NCBI GenBank assembly: GCA_024643345.1
Contig: JAHENB010000005.1
Span: forward strand, 1-64,000
From: Maribacter sp.
GTDB lineage: Bacteria; Bacteroidota; Bacteroidia; Flavobacteriales; Flavobacteriaceae
Reading direction: 5' to 3'
Length of the DNA stretch: 64,000 nucleotides
The translations under genes and the position numbers were made by a program. Below the pieces are notes generated by a model. The model had not been told where the DNA came from. It was given only the letters and a program-made list of their open reading frames with translations, and searched no databases. Positions within the stretch are counted from its first letter, which is position 1; each line of letters opens with the position of its first letter. Of this stretch, positions 1 through 9,355 are shown piece after piece.

Positions 1-84
1 CCCTTTCCATTCCGAACAGGGAAGTTAAGCCCGCCAGCGCCGATGGTACTGCTATACCAAGTGGGAGAGTAGGAAGCCGCCTTA
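1..84 (+). rRNA. rrf: 5S ribosomal RNA, 3' part
   Basis: The first bases match the conserved 5S segments CCATTCCGAACAGGGAAG and GCCGATGGTACTGC, followed by GTGGGAGAGTAGG, which is the typical 3' half of bacterial 5S rRNA. The 5' part lies outside the window, so this is the distal end of an rRNA operon transcribed rightward. A strong terminator follows directly. The exact 3' end (about base 83-84) is estimated from the family pattern. Confidence 0.95.
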
Positions 85-90
85 CCTCGA

Positions 91-121
91 GCCCCTCACA
101 GAAATGTGAGGGGCTTTTTTT
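91..121 (+). terminator. Rho-independent terminator of the rRNA operon
   Basis: A 10-bp perfect stem, GCCCCTCACA paired with TGTGAGGGGC across a GAAA tetraloop, is followed by a run of T. It lies just after the 5S 3' end, as expected for the end of an rRNA operon. Confidence 0.93.
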
Positions 122-196
122 ATGCCTTGTATCGTGGGAACATCGCGCTTAACCTTCCATCCTCATATGGAATCCCTATATTTAAAGAAAAAATAG

Positions 197-1456
197 ATGA
201 GATCACAAAAAAATTATAGGATCGTAGCGCTCATTCTCGTCGTCTTTTTTGTGATATCGTTTCTCACCAATATTCTAGGCGCGCTCAACCCCAGTGTTTC
301 CTCAAGTTTTAAGCTTACGGAAACCATGGCGGGTTTCTTGCCTTTCGCCTTTTTCATCGCCTATGGCATCATGTCGATTCCTTCTGGTTTCATGCTCGAG
401 AAATTTGGTGAAAAAAAATTAATGATCGCTGCCTTTGCTTTGGCCCTTATCGGGGCACTACTTTTTGCCAAAATGCCAACCTTTGGTGTTTTCTTGTTCG
501 CCTTATTTGCCATTGGTACGGCCATGGCGGTTTTACAGGTAGTGATCAATCCGTTGTTGAGGGTCACCGGAGGCGAGGAACATTATGCCTTTACATCGGT
601 CCTGGCCCAATTGATCTTTGGGGCGGCCTCTTTTTTGAGTCCTCAAGTTTATTCCTGGCTGGTTTCAAATGTAGGCGAAAAGGCCAATACCAAAGGCTGG
701 CTCGTGCAGACCCTCTCAGATATAGTGCCTTCCAATATGACATGGGTTTCAATGTATTGGCTCTTTGCCGTGATCAGCCTTGTCATGATCTTCGTGATCA
801 TGTTTACGGTCTTTCCAAAAGTGGCGCTTACCGAAGCGGAAAAGGTCGGTACCAAAGAAAGCTATTTTGACCTGTTCAAAAAGAAAGTGGTGATTTTGTA
901 TTTCTTTGGCATATTTGCCTATGTGGGCGTGGAGCAAGGAATTTCGTACTGGATGTCCAAGTATTTGCAAATTTACCATGGCTACGATTATGAAACCATT
1001 GGGGCGAATGCGGTGGGCAATTTTTGGGGCCTGATGACCATAGGGGGCATTTTTGGACTGTTGTTGCTTAAATTGATGGACAGTAAAATAGTATTGAAAC
1101 TATTTTCCATAATGGCCATTTTGAGTTTGGCAATGGCGCTGTTCGGGAATTCTGGTATTTCACTTTACGCTTTTGTGGCTTCCGGTTTTTTTCTTTCGGT
1201 CATGTATCCCATTTTGATGTCGCTCGCCCTAAATTCGGTGCAGATGCACCATGGATCCTTTACAGGGATCTTGATGACGGGGATCATGGGCGGTGCTGTG
1301 GTACAAGTCCTTATCGGAATGATCAGCGATATGGTCTCATTGAGGGCGGGCATGTTGCTTATTTTTATAGCGCTGGCCTATATCCTGTTCATTTCTTTCT
1401 GGGCCAACCCCATCATAAGCAATAAAACGATCCGACTGGGCCAAGAAACGGATTAA
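197..1456 (+). CDS. MFS sugar permease, FHS (FucP-like) family
   Basis: A 419-residue polytopic membrane protein with about twelve hydrophobic segments. The N-terminal half has the pattern of the fucose/galactose/glucose:H+ symporter group of the major facilitator superfamily: a first helix rich in F and N, then PSGFMLEKFGEKK between helices 2 and 3. It would import a monosaccharide across the inner membrane; the substrate cannot be read from sequence. It stands alone between the rRNA operon and the convergent gltD gene, with no sugar-catabolic gene beside it. The start is the ATG after an A-rich stretch; no strong ribosome-binding site is visible, which is usual in this phylum. Family certain, substrate unknown. 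Confidence 0.85.
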   Translation: MRSQKNYRIVALILVVFFVISFLTNILGALNPSVSSSFKLTETMAGFLPFAFFIAYGIMSIPSGFMLEKFGEKKLMIAAFALALIGALLFAKMPTFGVFLFALFAIGTAMAVLQVVINPLLRVTGGEEHYAFTSVLAQLIFGAASFLSPQVYSWLVSNVGEKANTKGWLVQTLSDIVPSNMTWVSMYWLFAVISLVMIFVIMFTVFPKVALTEAEKVGTKESYFDLFKKKVVILYFFGIFAYVGVEQGISYWMSKYLQIYHGYDYETIGANAVGNFWGLMTIGGIFGLLLLKLMDSKIVLKLFSIMAILSLAMALFGNSGISLYAFVASGFFLSVMYPILMSLALNSVQMHHGSFTGILMTGIMGGAVVQVLIGMISDMVSLRAGMLLIFIALAYILFISFWANPIISNKTIRLGQETD

Positions 1457-1499
1457 ACCTGAATTTATTGGCTATTTTTCGAATTGATCAAAACCAAAA

Positions 1500-1530
1500 G
1501 GAGACCATACCATAACTGGAATCGGTCTCC
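1500..1530 (-). terminator. Terminator between the MFS gene and gltD
   Basis: GGAGACC (1500-1506) pairs with GGTCTCC (1524-1530). On the minus strand the stem is followed by TTTTGG, so it fits as the terminator of the gltBD operon ending at 1554. The loop is 17 bases, so it is weaker than the other terminators here. Confidence 0.5.
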
Positions 1531-1553
1531 CTATCGGCAATTCAAATAAAAAA

Positions 1554-3020
1554 TCATAAACGAGGCAAATCCCCTTCCCCTTTTAGGGGCAGTACTGAGG
1601 TTCCCATGAGATAAGTATCGATATAATAAGCAGCCTGCCGGCCTTCCGATATGGCCCAGACTATGAGTGATTGGCCCCTTCTCTGATCACCTGCCACAAA
1701 TACCCCCGGAACATTGGTCATGTAGTCTTTGATGGAAGCCTTTATGTTGGTCCTTTGATCCATTTCCAATCCCAACTGTTCCGCGATGGTCATTTCCGAC
1801 CCGGTAAAGCCCAATGCCAAAAGGGCCAGTTCACACTTCCATTCTTTTTCGGTTCCCGCCACCTCCTTTAAAACGGGTCTTTTGCCCGGTTCGGTGACCC
1901 ACTCCACTTCTGTGGTGATCAAACCCTTTAATTGGCCCTTTTCATCGCCGATGAATTCTTTGGTCGAGATGCTGAAATAGCGTTCTGCGCCCTCTTTATG
2001 AGAAGAACTGGTACGCAAGCGCATGGGCCAGAATGGCCATGGTTGGTCTTCTGGCCTGTCGGTGGTGGCCATGGGCATGATTTCAAAATTCGAAACCGAT
2101 TTCGCCCCTTGCCTGAACGAAGTGCCTATACAATCCGAACCGGTATCCCCGCCGCCGATCACCACCACATTTTTTCCCGTGGCCTTGATCTCGGCACCCA
2201 GATCCTTGATGCCATCGACCCTTCTGTTGTTCTGGGCCAGAAAATCCATTGCCTGTACCACACCGCTGAGATCGGCACCTTTAATCGGCAACGGCCTGCG
2301 TACGGTGGCGCCACCACAGAGTACCACCACATCAAAATCTTTTTTGAGCACATCGGCTTTGATATCTACCCCAATATGAACGCCGCACTTGAAGGTGATG
2401 CCTTCTTCCTCCAAAACTTTCAATCTTCGGTCGATGACATGTTTTTCCATTTTAAAATCTGGGATGCCGAAACGGAGCAGCCCGCCTGGTTTCTCATCCC
2501 TTTCAAATACGGTTACCCAGTGGCCCGCACGGTTCAATTGCTGGGCCGCTGCCAAGCCAGCTGGTCCTGAACCGATTACCGCTACTTTTTTACCGCTTCT
2601 GCTGGCAGGGGGTTCGGCGATTATCCACCCCTTCTTAAATGCGGTCTCAACAATGTTTTTTTCAATATTTTCAATGGAGACGGGATCTTCATTGATGCCC
2701 AATACACAGGCTTCCTCGCAGGGTGCTGGGCACAATCGCCCGGTGAATTCCGGAAAATTATTGGTGGAATGCAGGATGTCGGCCGCTTTGTCCCATTTGC
2801 CACGATATACCGCATCGTTGAAATCCGGTATGAGGTTGCCCAGCGGGCATCCGCTATGGCAAAAGGGGATGCCACAATCCATGCATCGCGCCCCCTGTTC
2901 CTTAAGTTCTTTTTCTTTTAAGGGTAGCGTGAACTCCTTATAATTCTTTACGCGCTCTTCTACGGGAGCATATTGTTCTACCTTTCTATCGAATTCCAAA
3001 AATCCAGTTGTCTTTCCCAT
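1554..3020 (-). CDS. gltD: Glutamate synthase (NADPH) small subunit
   Basis: The 488-residue beta subunit of glutamate synthase takes electrons from NAD(P)H and passes them through FAD and iron-sulfur clusters to the large subunit, which makes glutamate from glutamine and 2-oxoglutarate. Cysteines 46, 49, 54, 58 and 97, 101, 105 form the N-terminal 4Fe-4S region; GSGPAG at about 150-155 is the FAD Rossmann loop, and a GGGDTGSD motif follows for NAD(P)H. The C-terminus carries VFVAGDQRRGQS, typical of the FAD site. The ATG at 3020 was chosen because it starts the family N-terminus (MGKTTGFLEF); the longer open frame runs into gltB. The gap to the gltB stop is 8 bases, so the two are cotranscribed. 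Confidence 0.96.
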   Translation of the reverse strand: MGKTTGFLEFDRKVEQYAPVEERVKNYKEFTLPLKEKELKEQGARCMDCGIPFCHSGCPLGNLIPDFNDAVYRGKWDKAADILHSTNNFPEFTGRLCPAPCEEACVLGINEDPVSIENIEKNIVETAFKKGWIIAEPPASRSGKKVAVIGSGPAGLAAAQQLNRAGHWVTVFERDEKPGGLLRFGIPDFKMEKHVIDRRLKVLEEEGITFKCGVHIGVDIKADVLKKDFDVVVLCGGATVRRPLPIKGADLSGVVQAMDFLAQNNRRVDGIKDLGAEIKATGKNVVVIGGGDTGSDCIGTSFRQGAKSVSNFEIMPMATTDRPEDQPWPFWPMRLRTSSSHKEGAERYFSISTKEFIGDEKGQLKGLITTEVEWVTEPGKRPVLKEVAGTEKEWKCELALLALGFTGSEMTIAEQLGLEMDQRTNIKASIKDYMTNVPGVFVAGDQRRGQSLIVWAISEGRQAAYYIDTYLMGTSVLPLKGEGDLPRL

Positions 3021-3028
3021 TTCCCGAT

Positions 3029-6000
3029 TTATATGGTTTCTAATTTTTCCTGTTCCATGCGGATCAATGCCTGTTTGTACTCCTCGGGGAATACCTTTAC
3101 GAACTGATCTAAACAAACGTCCCAATTTTCAAGTATCCTTTGTGCCAGGGGACTAAGGGTGGCGTTATAATGATTTTCGATCAATTGCCTAAGTTCGGCA
3201 ATGTCCTGATCTTCATCGACTTTCAATAGGTTAAGGTCGGCCGTATTGCAATGGTTCTCAAAGGTTTTTCTTTCATCGAACACATAAGCGATGCCGCCAC
3301 TCATTCCGGCCCCAAAATTTCTGCCCACTTCACCTAGGATGACCGCAACCCCGCCCGTCATATATTCACATCCATGATTTCCTATACCTTCCACGACGGC
3401 CTTTGCCCCGGAATTACGAACACAGAACCGTTCTCCCGCCTTCCCGTTGATGTAGGCTTCCCCACTGGTTGCTCCATATAGGGTTACGTTTCCTGTAATT
3501 ACATTCTCTTCCGGTCTCAAGGTAGATTTGTAAGGCACCTTGATCACGAGTTTGGCACCTGAAAGCCCTTTGCCCAAATAATCATTGGTATTTCCATTGA
3601 CGATCATGGTAAGTCCCTTTGTGGCAAATGCCCCAAAACTCTGCCCAGCGGATCCAGTAAAATTGAGTTTCAGCGTATTGTCGGGCAGACCTTCGGCACC
3701 ATAGATCTTGGAAATTTCATTACTGATGACGGCTCCCACCGCACGATTGGTATTGTGTATGGGAAAATCAAGGCTTAATTTTTCTTTTCTGAACAAGGCT
3801 GCGTGGGCCTTCGCTATGATGTCGAATTCAATCGACTTGTGCACTTCATGTTGTTGTTTCTGGGTATTGTAGAATTTAGTCCCCGCTGGAACATTCACTT
3901 GGTGCAGGATAGGAGTGAGGTCGATGCCCACAGCTTTGTAATGGTCCAAGGCCTTTTTACGGTCGAGTTTTTGAACTTGCCCTACCATTTCATTCACCGT
4001 TCTAAAACCCAATTGCGCCATGATCTCGCGCAGTTCCTGTGCCACGAAGTACATATAGTTCACCACATGTTCGGGCTTCCCCGCAAATTTTTTGCGCAGT
4101 TCGGGATTCTGGGTTGCAATGCCCACTGGACAAGTATTCAAATGACAAACGCGCATCATGATACAGCCCGATGCCACGAGCGGTGCAGTTGCAAAACCGA
4201 ATTCCTCGGCGCCAAGCAAGCAGGCCACGGCTACGTCACGGCCCGTTTTCAACTGTCCGTCGCATTCCAACACGATTCGGCTCCTAAGATCGTTCATCAC
4301 CAAGGTCTGTTGTGCTTCGGCGATGCCCAGTTCCCACGGAAGACCGGCATGTTTGAGGCTGGTTAAGGGAGAGGCTCCCGTTCCGCCGTCAAAACCCGAT
4401 ATCAAAATAACATCGGCTTTGGCTTTGGAAACTCCGGCAGCCACGGTACCGACGCCAACTTCTGAAACCAACTTTACGTTGATCCTCGCTTTTCGGTTTG
4501 CCGATTTCAAATCAAAGATCAGCTGAGAAAGGTCTTCTATAGAATAAATATCGTGATGGGGTGGCGGGGAAATCAAACCTACATATGGGGTTGAGTTTCT
4601 GGTCTTGGCAATCGCCGGATTTACCTTCGGGCCCGGCAATTGCCCACCTTCACCCGGTTTGGCACCCTGTGCCATTTTTATCTGGATCTCTTGGGCATTG
4701 GTCAAATAATTGGAGGTCACCCCGAACCGCCCTGAAGCCACTTGTTTTATGGCACTGTTGCGCCAATCCCCTGTTGCATTTTTATAGAAGCGTTCTGCGT
4801 CTTCCCCTCCTTCTCCCGAATTGCTTTTTCCGCCGATACGGTTCATGGCGATGGCCAAATTTTCGTGCGCTTCCTTGCTGATCGACCCGTACGACATGGC
4901 CCCGGTCTTGAACCGTTTCACGATTTCGGTCCATGGTTCTACTTCTTCCAAAGGAATCGGATCATAATTCGAAAATTCGAACAAACCGCGGATGGTCATC
5001 AGGTTTTTCGACTGTTCGTTCACCATTTCCGCAAATTCCTTATAGGTGTTGGGCTCGTTGTTGCGCACTGCCTTTTGCAGTTTTGCGATGGATATTGGGT
5101 TGAACATGTGCTTCTCGCCATCCCTTCTCCATCGATACTCACCACCGATTTCCAGATCGAGGTTGGCCGCCACCTCTTTTTTTCCAAAGGCATTTTGATG
5201 GCGTTTCGCTATTTCCTTTTCGATTTCATAAAGCCCAATGCCCTGAATTCTAGTGGGGGTGTTCGGGAAATATTTGTCGACCGTTACGGTGTTGATGCCG
5301 ATGCATTCGAAAAGCTGTGAACCTCTATATGAATTTAGGGTAGAGATGCCAATCTTGTTCATCACCTTGAGGATGCCTTTGCCGATGGCCTTATTATAAT
5401 TTTTTATGGCCTCGTCGAATGTGAAATCGGTGATGTCGTGTTCCTCAATCTGTTCGCCTATGATTTCATTGACCAAATAGGGGTTGATAGCACTTGCGCC
5501 AAATCCAAAAAGCAAGGCAAAGTGGTGCACCTCCCTTGGCTCCGCAGATTCAATGATTATACTGAGTTTAGAACGTTTCCCCAACCGTTGCAGACCACTG
5601 TTCACATAGGATAGGGCCAACAATGCCGGAATGGGCGCTTCCTTTTTGTTCACGTCCCTGTCGGAAAGGATCAGGATATTGGTGCCTTGATCGATCGCCT
5701 TGGAAGTTTGGTTGAGTATCGATTCCAAAGCATCTTCCAATCCATTATGTCCTTTTTCGATTTCATAGAGAATGGGAATGGAAACTACCTTATAATTTGG
5801 GCTAACGTCATAATTCTTGATTTTGTCCAGATCTTCTTTGGAGATTACAGGATTCTGGATCTTCAGCTTTCTGCAATGCCGTTCGTTGAAATCAAAGATA
5901 TTGTGGTCACTTCCCAAGGTAAGGCTGATATCGGTGATCATTTCTTCACGGATACCATCCAAAGGCGGATTGGTAACCTGGGCGAACAATTGCTGGAAAT

Positions 6001-7537
6001 AATTATAGAGCAATTGCGGGCGTTCCGACAATACGGCAATGGGCGTATCGGTACCCATGGATCCAATGGGCTCTTTGCCCGTTTTCCCCATCGGAAGGAT
6101 TATGGTGTTGATGTCTTCCAGGGTATACCCGAAGGTTGACTTTCTTTTTTCCAAAGAAGCCTCCCCAATAAAAAGTGGGCAGTCGTTGTAAGGGATATCC
6201 CTAAGGTATACCAGATTTTTACTTAACCAGTCTTTATAAGGGTGCCTTTGGGCAATTTCTTCCTTAATTTCCTCATCGTTGATGATGCGTCCTGCTTCCA
6301 TATCTACCAGGAACATCTTACCAGGCTCCAACCTCCCGTGCAGTGCTATATTTTCAGGGGCAATATCGAGCACCCCGGTTTCTGAGGACATGATCACATA
6401 ATCGTCTTTGGTGACAGAGTAACGCGAAGGCCTCAGGCCATTTCTATCGAGCAAGGCCCCTATATAGTTCCCATCGGTAAAAGGTATGGAAGCGGGTCCA
6501 TCCCAGGGTTCCATCATACAGGAGTGGTATTCATAAAAGGCACGTTTGGCTTCCGACATCCCAGGATTCTTCTCCCAGGCCTCAGGTACCAAGATCATCA
6601 TGACTTCGGGAAGGGAACGACCGGTCATCAATAATAATTCCACGACCATGTCCATGGTGGCGGAGTCTGATTTTCCGGGAAGAATGATCGGTAAGATATT
6701 TTTGATTTCTTCACCAAACCAATCGCTTTTCAACAATTCCTCACGAGAGCGCATTCGTGAAACGTTGCCACGTAAGGTATTGATTTCTCCATTATGGCAC
6801 ATATAGCGAAAGGGCTGGGCCAAATCCCAAGTAGGGAAGGTATTGGTCGAGAACCTTTGGTGCACCAAAGATAAGCGTGTGACCACCCGGGAATCCATTA
6901 AATCTTTATAATATAAACTGATATCCTTGGGCATCAGTAGCCCCTTGAAGATGATTATTTTTGTGGAAAGGCTAGGCACGTAAAAGAATTTGCTTTCCGA
7001 TAATTTTGATTTTAGGATGGCGTGCTCGGTCACTTTTCTGGCTATGAACAGCTTGAGATTGAAATGAAAGAAATCTTGAGCGGAATCGTTCTTGGCAATA
7101 AAGACCTGTTTAACAAAAGGCTCGGTTTCCATGGCGATCCTTCCCGGAACCGACCGGTTAACGGGAACATTGCGCCAGCCCAATAATTGAAGCCCTTGTT
7201 TCTTGATGTTCTCCTCGAAAACCGATATGCAATAATTTCGTTGGTTTTCCTTTTGCGGCAGAAATACATTGCCCACGGCATAGCCGCCCGGTTCGGGCAG
7301 ATCGAATTTGCATTCCGCCTTGAAGAAATCGTGGGGGATATCTATGAGGATGCCCGCTCCATCGCCAGTTTTACCGTCAGCGCTAACCGCTCCCCTGTGT
7401 TCCAACTTATCGAGAATTTCCAATGCCTTGTGGATAATATCGTTCGATTTCTTTCCCTTTAGGCTACAAATGAATCCCGCGCCGCAGTTGTCGTGCTCAA
7501 ATTCTGGCAGATATAACCCTTGTTTTCTCAATCTCAT
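3029..7537 (-). CDS. gltB: Glutamate synthase large subunit
   Basis: The 1502-residue alpha subunit of glutamate synthase has full family length. Cys18 (in HDNCGAGFI) is the expected N-terminal nucleophile of the class II glutaminase domain, so residues 1-17 should be a propeptide removed on maturation. The glutaminase domain, a central domain, the FMN synthase domain and a C-terminal GXGXG beta-helix domain follow in order. The 3Fe-4S motif C-x5-C-x4-C is visible (GCIMMRVCHLNTCPVG). It is first in the gltBD operon. A flavobacterial -7 type box (CAAAAATA read on the plus strand, 7555-7562) lies 18 bases upstream of the start. Confidence 0.97.
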   Translation of the reverse strand: MRLRKQGLYLPEFEHDNCGAGFICSLKGKKSNDIIHKALEILDKLEHRGAVSADGKTGDGAGILIDIPHDFFKAECKFDLPEPGGYAVGNVFLPQKENQRNYCISVFEENIKKQGLQLLGWRNVPVNRSVPGRIAMETEPFVKQVFIAKNDSAQDFFHFNLKLFIARKVTEHAILKSKLSESKFFYVPSLSTKIIIFKGLLMPKDISLYYKDLMDSRVVTRLSLVHQRFSTNTFPTWDLAQPFRYMCHNGEINTLRGNVSRMRSREELLKSDWFGEEIKNILPIILPGKSDSATMDMVVELLLMTGRSLPEVMMILVPEAWEKNPGMSEAKRAFYEYHSCMMEPWDGPASIPFTDGNYIGALLDRNGLRPSRYSVTKDDYVIMSSETGVLDIAPENIALHGRLEPGKMFLVDMEAGRIINDEEIKEEIAQRHPYKDWLSKNLVYLRDIPYNDCPLFIGEASLEKRKSTFGYTLEDINTIILPMGKTGKEPIGSMGTDTPIAVLSERPQLLYNYFQQLFAQVTNPPLDGIREEMITDISLTLGSDHNIFDFNERHCRKLKIQNPVISKEDLDKIKNYDVSPNYKVVSIPILYEIEKGHNGLEDALESILNQTSKAIDQGTNILILSDRDVNKKEAPIPALLALSYVNSGLQRLGKRSKLSIIIESAEPREVHHFALLFGFGASAINPYLVNEIIGEQIEEHDITDFTFDEAIKNYNKAIGKGILKVMNKIGISTLNSYRGSQLFECIGINTVTVDKYFPNTPTRIQGIGLYEIEKEIAKRHQNAFGKKEVAANLDLEIGGEYRWRRDGEKHMFNPISIAKLQKAVRNNEPNTYKEFAEMVNEQSKNLMTIRGLFEFSNYDPIPLEEVEPWTEIVKRFKTGAMSYGSISKEAHENLAIAMNRIGGKSNSGEGGEDAERFYKNATGDWRNSAIKQVASGRFGVTSNYLTNAQEIQIKMAQGAKPGEGGQLPGPKVNPAIAKTRNSTPYVGLISPPPHHDIYSIEDLSQLIFDLKSANRKARINVKLVSEVGVGTVAAGVSKAKADVILISGFDGGTGASPLTSLKHAGLPWELGIAEAQQTLVMNDLRSRIVLECDGQLKTGRDVAVACLLGAEEFGFATAPLVASGCIMMRVCHLNTCPVGIATQNPELRKKFAGKPEHVVNYMYFVAQELREIMAQLGFRTVNEMVGQVQKLDRKKALDHYKAVGIDLTPILHQVNVPAGTKFYNTQKQQHEVHKSIEFDIIAKAHAALFRKEKLSLDFPIHNTNRAVGAVISNEISKIYGAEGLPDNTLKLNFTGSAGQSFGAFATKGLTMIVNGNTNDYLGKGLSGAKLVIKVPYKSTLRPEENVITGNVTLYGATSGEAYINGKAGERFCVRNSGAKAVVEGIGNHGCEYMTGGVAVILGEVGRNFGAGMSGGIAYVFDERKTFENHCNTADLNLLKVDEDQDIAELRQLIENHYNATLSPLAQRILENWDVCLDQFVKVFPEEYKQALIRMEQEKLETI

Positions 7538-7942
7538 AAATTATGGTATTTCTTCAAAAATATTCTTTTATCTGAATAATAGTCAGTGATTTCAATCAAA
7601 TGCGATAAAAAAATCAACGTTTGGCATATATCGTTAAAAAATATTCAAATATGGATTTTTGAAGGGTTTATATTGACATTCCAATAAAAATAAACTAAAA
7701 ATAGCTAATTATAAAGGTTTTTAAGGGTGCTGCCTTGGTTATGGGCAATCTTCCGTAGAGGCACCCCCTTATTTTTAATGGTCTACATTTGAGATGGGGG
7801 CTTTTTTGGGCAATCACCCTAAAATTATAAGGGGTGCCATGGTCGTAGTTTTCTAAGGAACAGTAGATACACAATCATATGTTACGTTCGAAAAGTGGCA
7901 TTCTAGTTCAAAAATTTCAATTTTCCCGCTTTGAAAAAAATC
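7538..7942. other. 405-bp intergenic region with possible alternative RNA hairpins
   Basis: No credible open frame. The half near gltB is AT-rich and holds its probable promoter. The middle holds related GC-rich segments: AAGGGTGC (7723-7730), GGCACCCCCTTAT (7760-7772) and ATAAGGGGTGCC (7827-7838). The second can pair with either the first or the third. TGGGCAATC occurs twice (7742-7750 and 7807-7815), and GGGGGCTTTTTT (7796-7807) could end a plus-strand transcript. This could be a small RNA or only repeat debris. Confidence 0.4.
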
Positions 7943-9085
7943 TTAGTCGTTCAGAATGCTTCTTGAAATGACTATTTTTTGTATTTCTGAAGTCCCTTCG
8001 TAGATCTGTGTAATTTTTGCATCCCGCATCAAGCGCTCCACATGATAGTCTTTTACGTAGCCATTGCCGCCATGGATCTGGACTGCTTCCACGGTGGTAT
8101 CCATGGCCACTTGAGAAGCGTACAGTTTCGCCATGGCGCCCGAAAGGTCGTAATTCAAGCCTTGGTCTTTTTCCCAAGCTGCCTTATACACCAAATGGCG
8201 CGCCGCTTCGATTTGGGTATGCATATCGGCCAATTTAAAAGCAATGGCCTGGTGGTTCTTTATTTCCGTCCCAAAAGCTTTCCGTTCCCTGGAATATTTT
8301 AAAGCCAGCTCATAAGCTCCAGCTGCAATGCCCAAAGCCTGTGCGGCGATTCCGATCCGCCCCCCGGCAAGGGTCTTCATCGCAAATTTAAAACCGAATC
8401 CGTCTTCGCCGATTCTATTTTCTTTGGGTACTTTCACATCATTAAAAATTAGGGAATGCGTATCGCTGCCCCGGATGCCCAATTTATTTTCTTTCGGTCC
8501 GATCTCAAAGCCTGCCATACCCTTTTCAACGATCAGGGCATTGATGCCCTTATGGCCCTTTTCTTTATGGGTCTGGGCCATGACCAAATATACCGATGCG
8601 GAATTGCCATTGGTGATCCAGTTTTTTGTTCCGTTGATCACATAATGATCCCCTTTGTCCAACGCTGTCGTTTTTTGAGAGGTCGCGTCACTTCCGGCCT
8701 CTGGTTCCGATAGACAAAAGGCGCCGATTACCGCTCCGGTGGCCAATTGTGTCAGGTATTTGTTCTTCTGCTCTTCATTGCCAAATGCTTCCAAGCCCCA
8801 GCAAACCAATGAATTGTTCACGGAAACCACCACAGACGCCGAGGCATCGATTTTCGAAAGCTCTTCCATGGCGATCACATAGGACAAAGTGTCCATGCCG
8901 CTGCCATTATATTTTGGACCCACCATCATGCCCATAAAGCCCAATTCGCCCAATTTTTTGATCTGGGCACTGGGAAATTTCTGGGCCTCGTCCCTTTCGA
9001 TTACCCCTGGGAGCAATTCGTTTTGGGCAAAATCCCTTGCCGCCTGCCGTATCATCAAATGCTCTTCTGATAATGAAAAATCCAT
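7943..9085 (-). CDS. Acyl-CoA dehydrogenase (short/medium-chain type)
   Basis: A 380-residue FAD enzyme that oxidises acyl-CoA to trans-2-enoyl-CoA in beta-oxidation or branched-chain amino acid breakdown. It begins MDFSLSEEHLM, the usual N-terminus of the bacterial short-chain acyl-CoA dehydrogenases; the open frame extends 51 codons further upstream but that part has no family match, so the ATG at 9085 was chosen. The C-terminus holds GGNGY, then QIYEGTSEIQ, whose Glu is the usual catalytic base. Its electron acceptor should be the ETF encoded at 48386-50167. It is a single gene; chain-length preference cannot be told from sequence. Confidence 0.93.
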   Translation of the reverse strand: MDFSLSEEHLMIRQAARDFAQNELLPGVIERDEAQKFPSAQIKKLGELGFMGMMVGPKYNGSGMDTLSYVIAMEELSKIDASASVVVSVNNSLVCWGLEAFGNEEQKNKYLTQLATGAVIGAFCLSEPEAGSDATSQKTTALDKGDHYVINGTKNWITNGNSASVYLVMAQTHKEKGHKGINALIVEKGMAGFEIGPKENKLGIRGSDTHSLIFNDVKVPKENRIGEDGFGFKFAMKTLAGGRIGIAAQALGIAAGAYELALKYSRERKAFGTEIKNHQAIAFKLADMHTQIEAARHLVYKAAWEKDQGLNYDLSGAMAKLYASQVAMDTTVEAVQIHGGNGYVKDYHVERLMRDAKITQIYEGTSEIQKIVISRSILND

Positions 9086-9216
9086 AAGGTCTGGTTTTTT
9101 ATAATATCGTAAAGATACGCGTCTGTCTATAACTGGAAAGGGAATCGGGCCTTGTTTTATTTGCAAATAATCATCGTTGCGCCAAATGGAATTCCAAATA
9201 TCCCATTTCAAATTTT

Positions 9217-9224
9217 TATATTTG
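9217..9224 (+). promoter_or_regulatory. Probable -7 promoter element for the GDH-type gene
   Basis: TATATTTG fits the Bacteroidota consensus TAnnTTTG. It leaves a leader of about 125 bases before the ATG at 9356. No clear -33 TTG stands at the expected distance. Confidence 0.4.
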
Positions 9225-9355
9225 TTATTCTGGCACATTCAAATCGATTTAAAAAAAAATTATGGATCAACAATAGCTTGGAATCATCATTGATTGAAGA
9301 AACTTCTCATGAGAAGATTTTAAACAGGGTCACATAATTTTATAGATCATTTGAA

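Noticed and set aside
1932-2570. 212-codon plus-strand open frame inside gltD
   Set aside because: It lies entirely opposite a well-supported gene and has no family-like composition; it is a shadow frame.
9086-9238. Upstream extension of the acyl-CoA dehydrogenase frame by 51 codons
   Set aside because: The extra residues do not resemble the family, whose N-terminus begins at the internal ATG at 9085.
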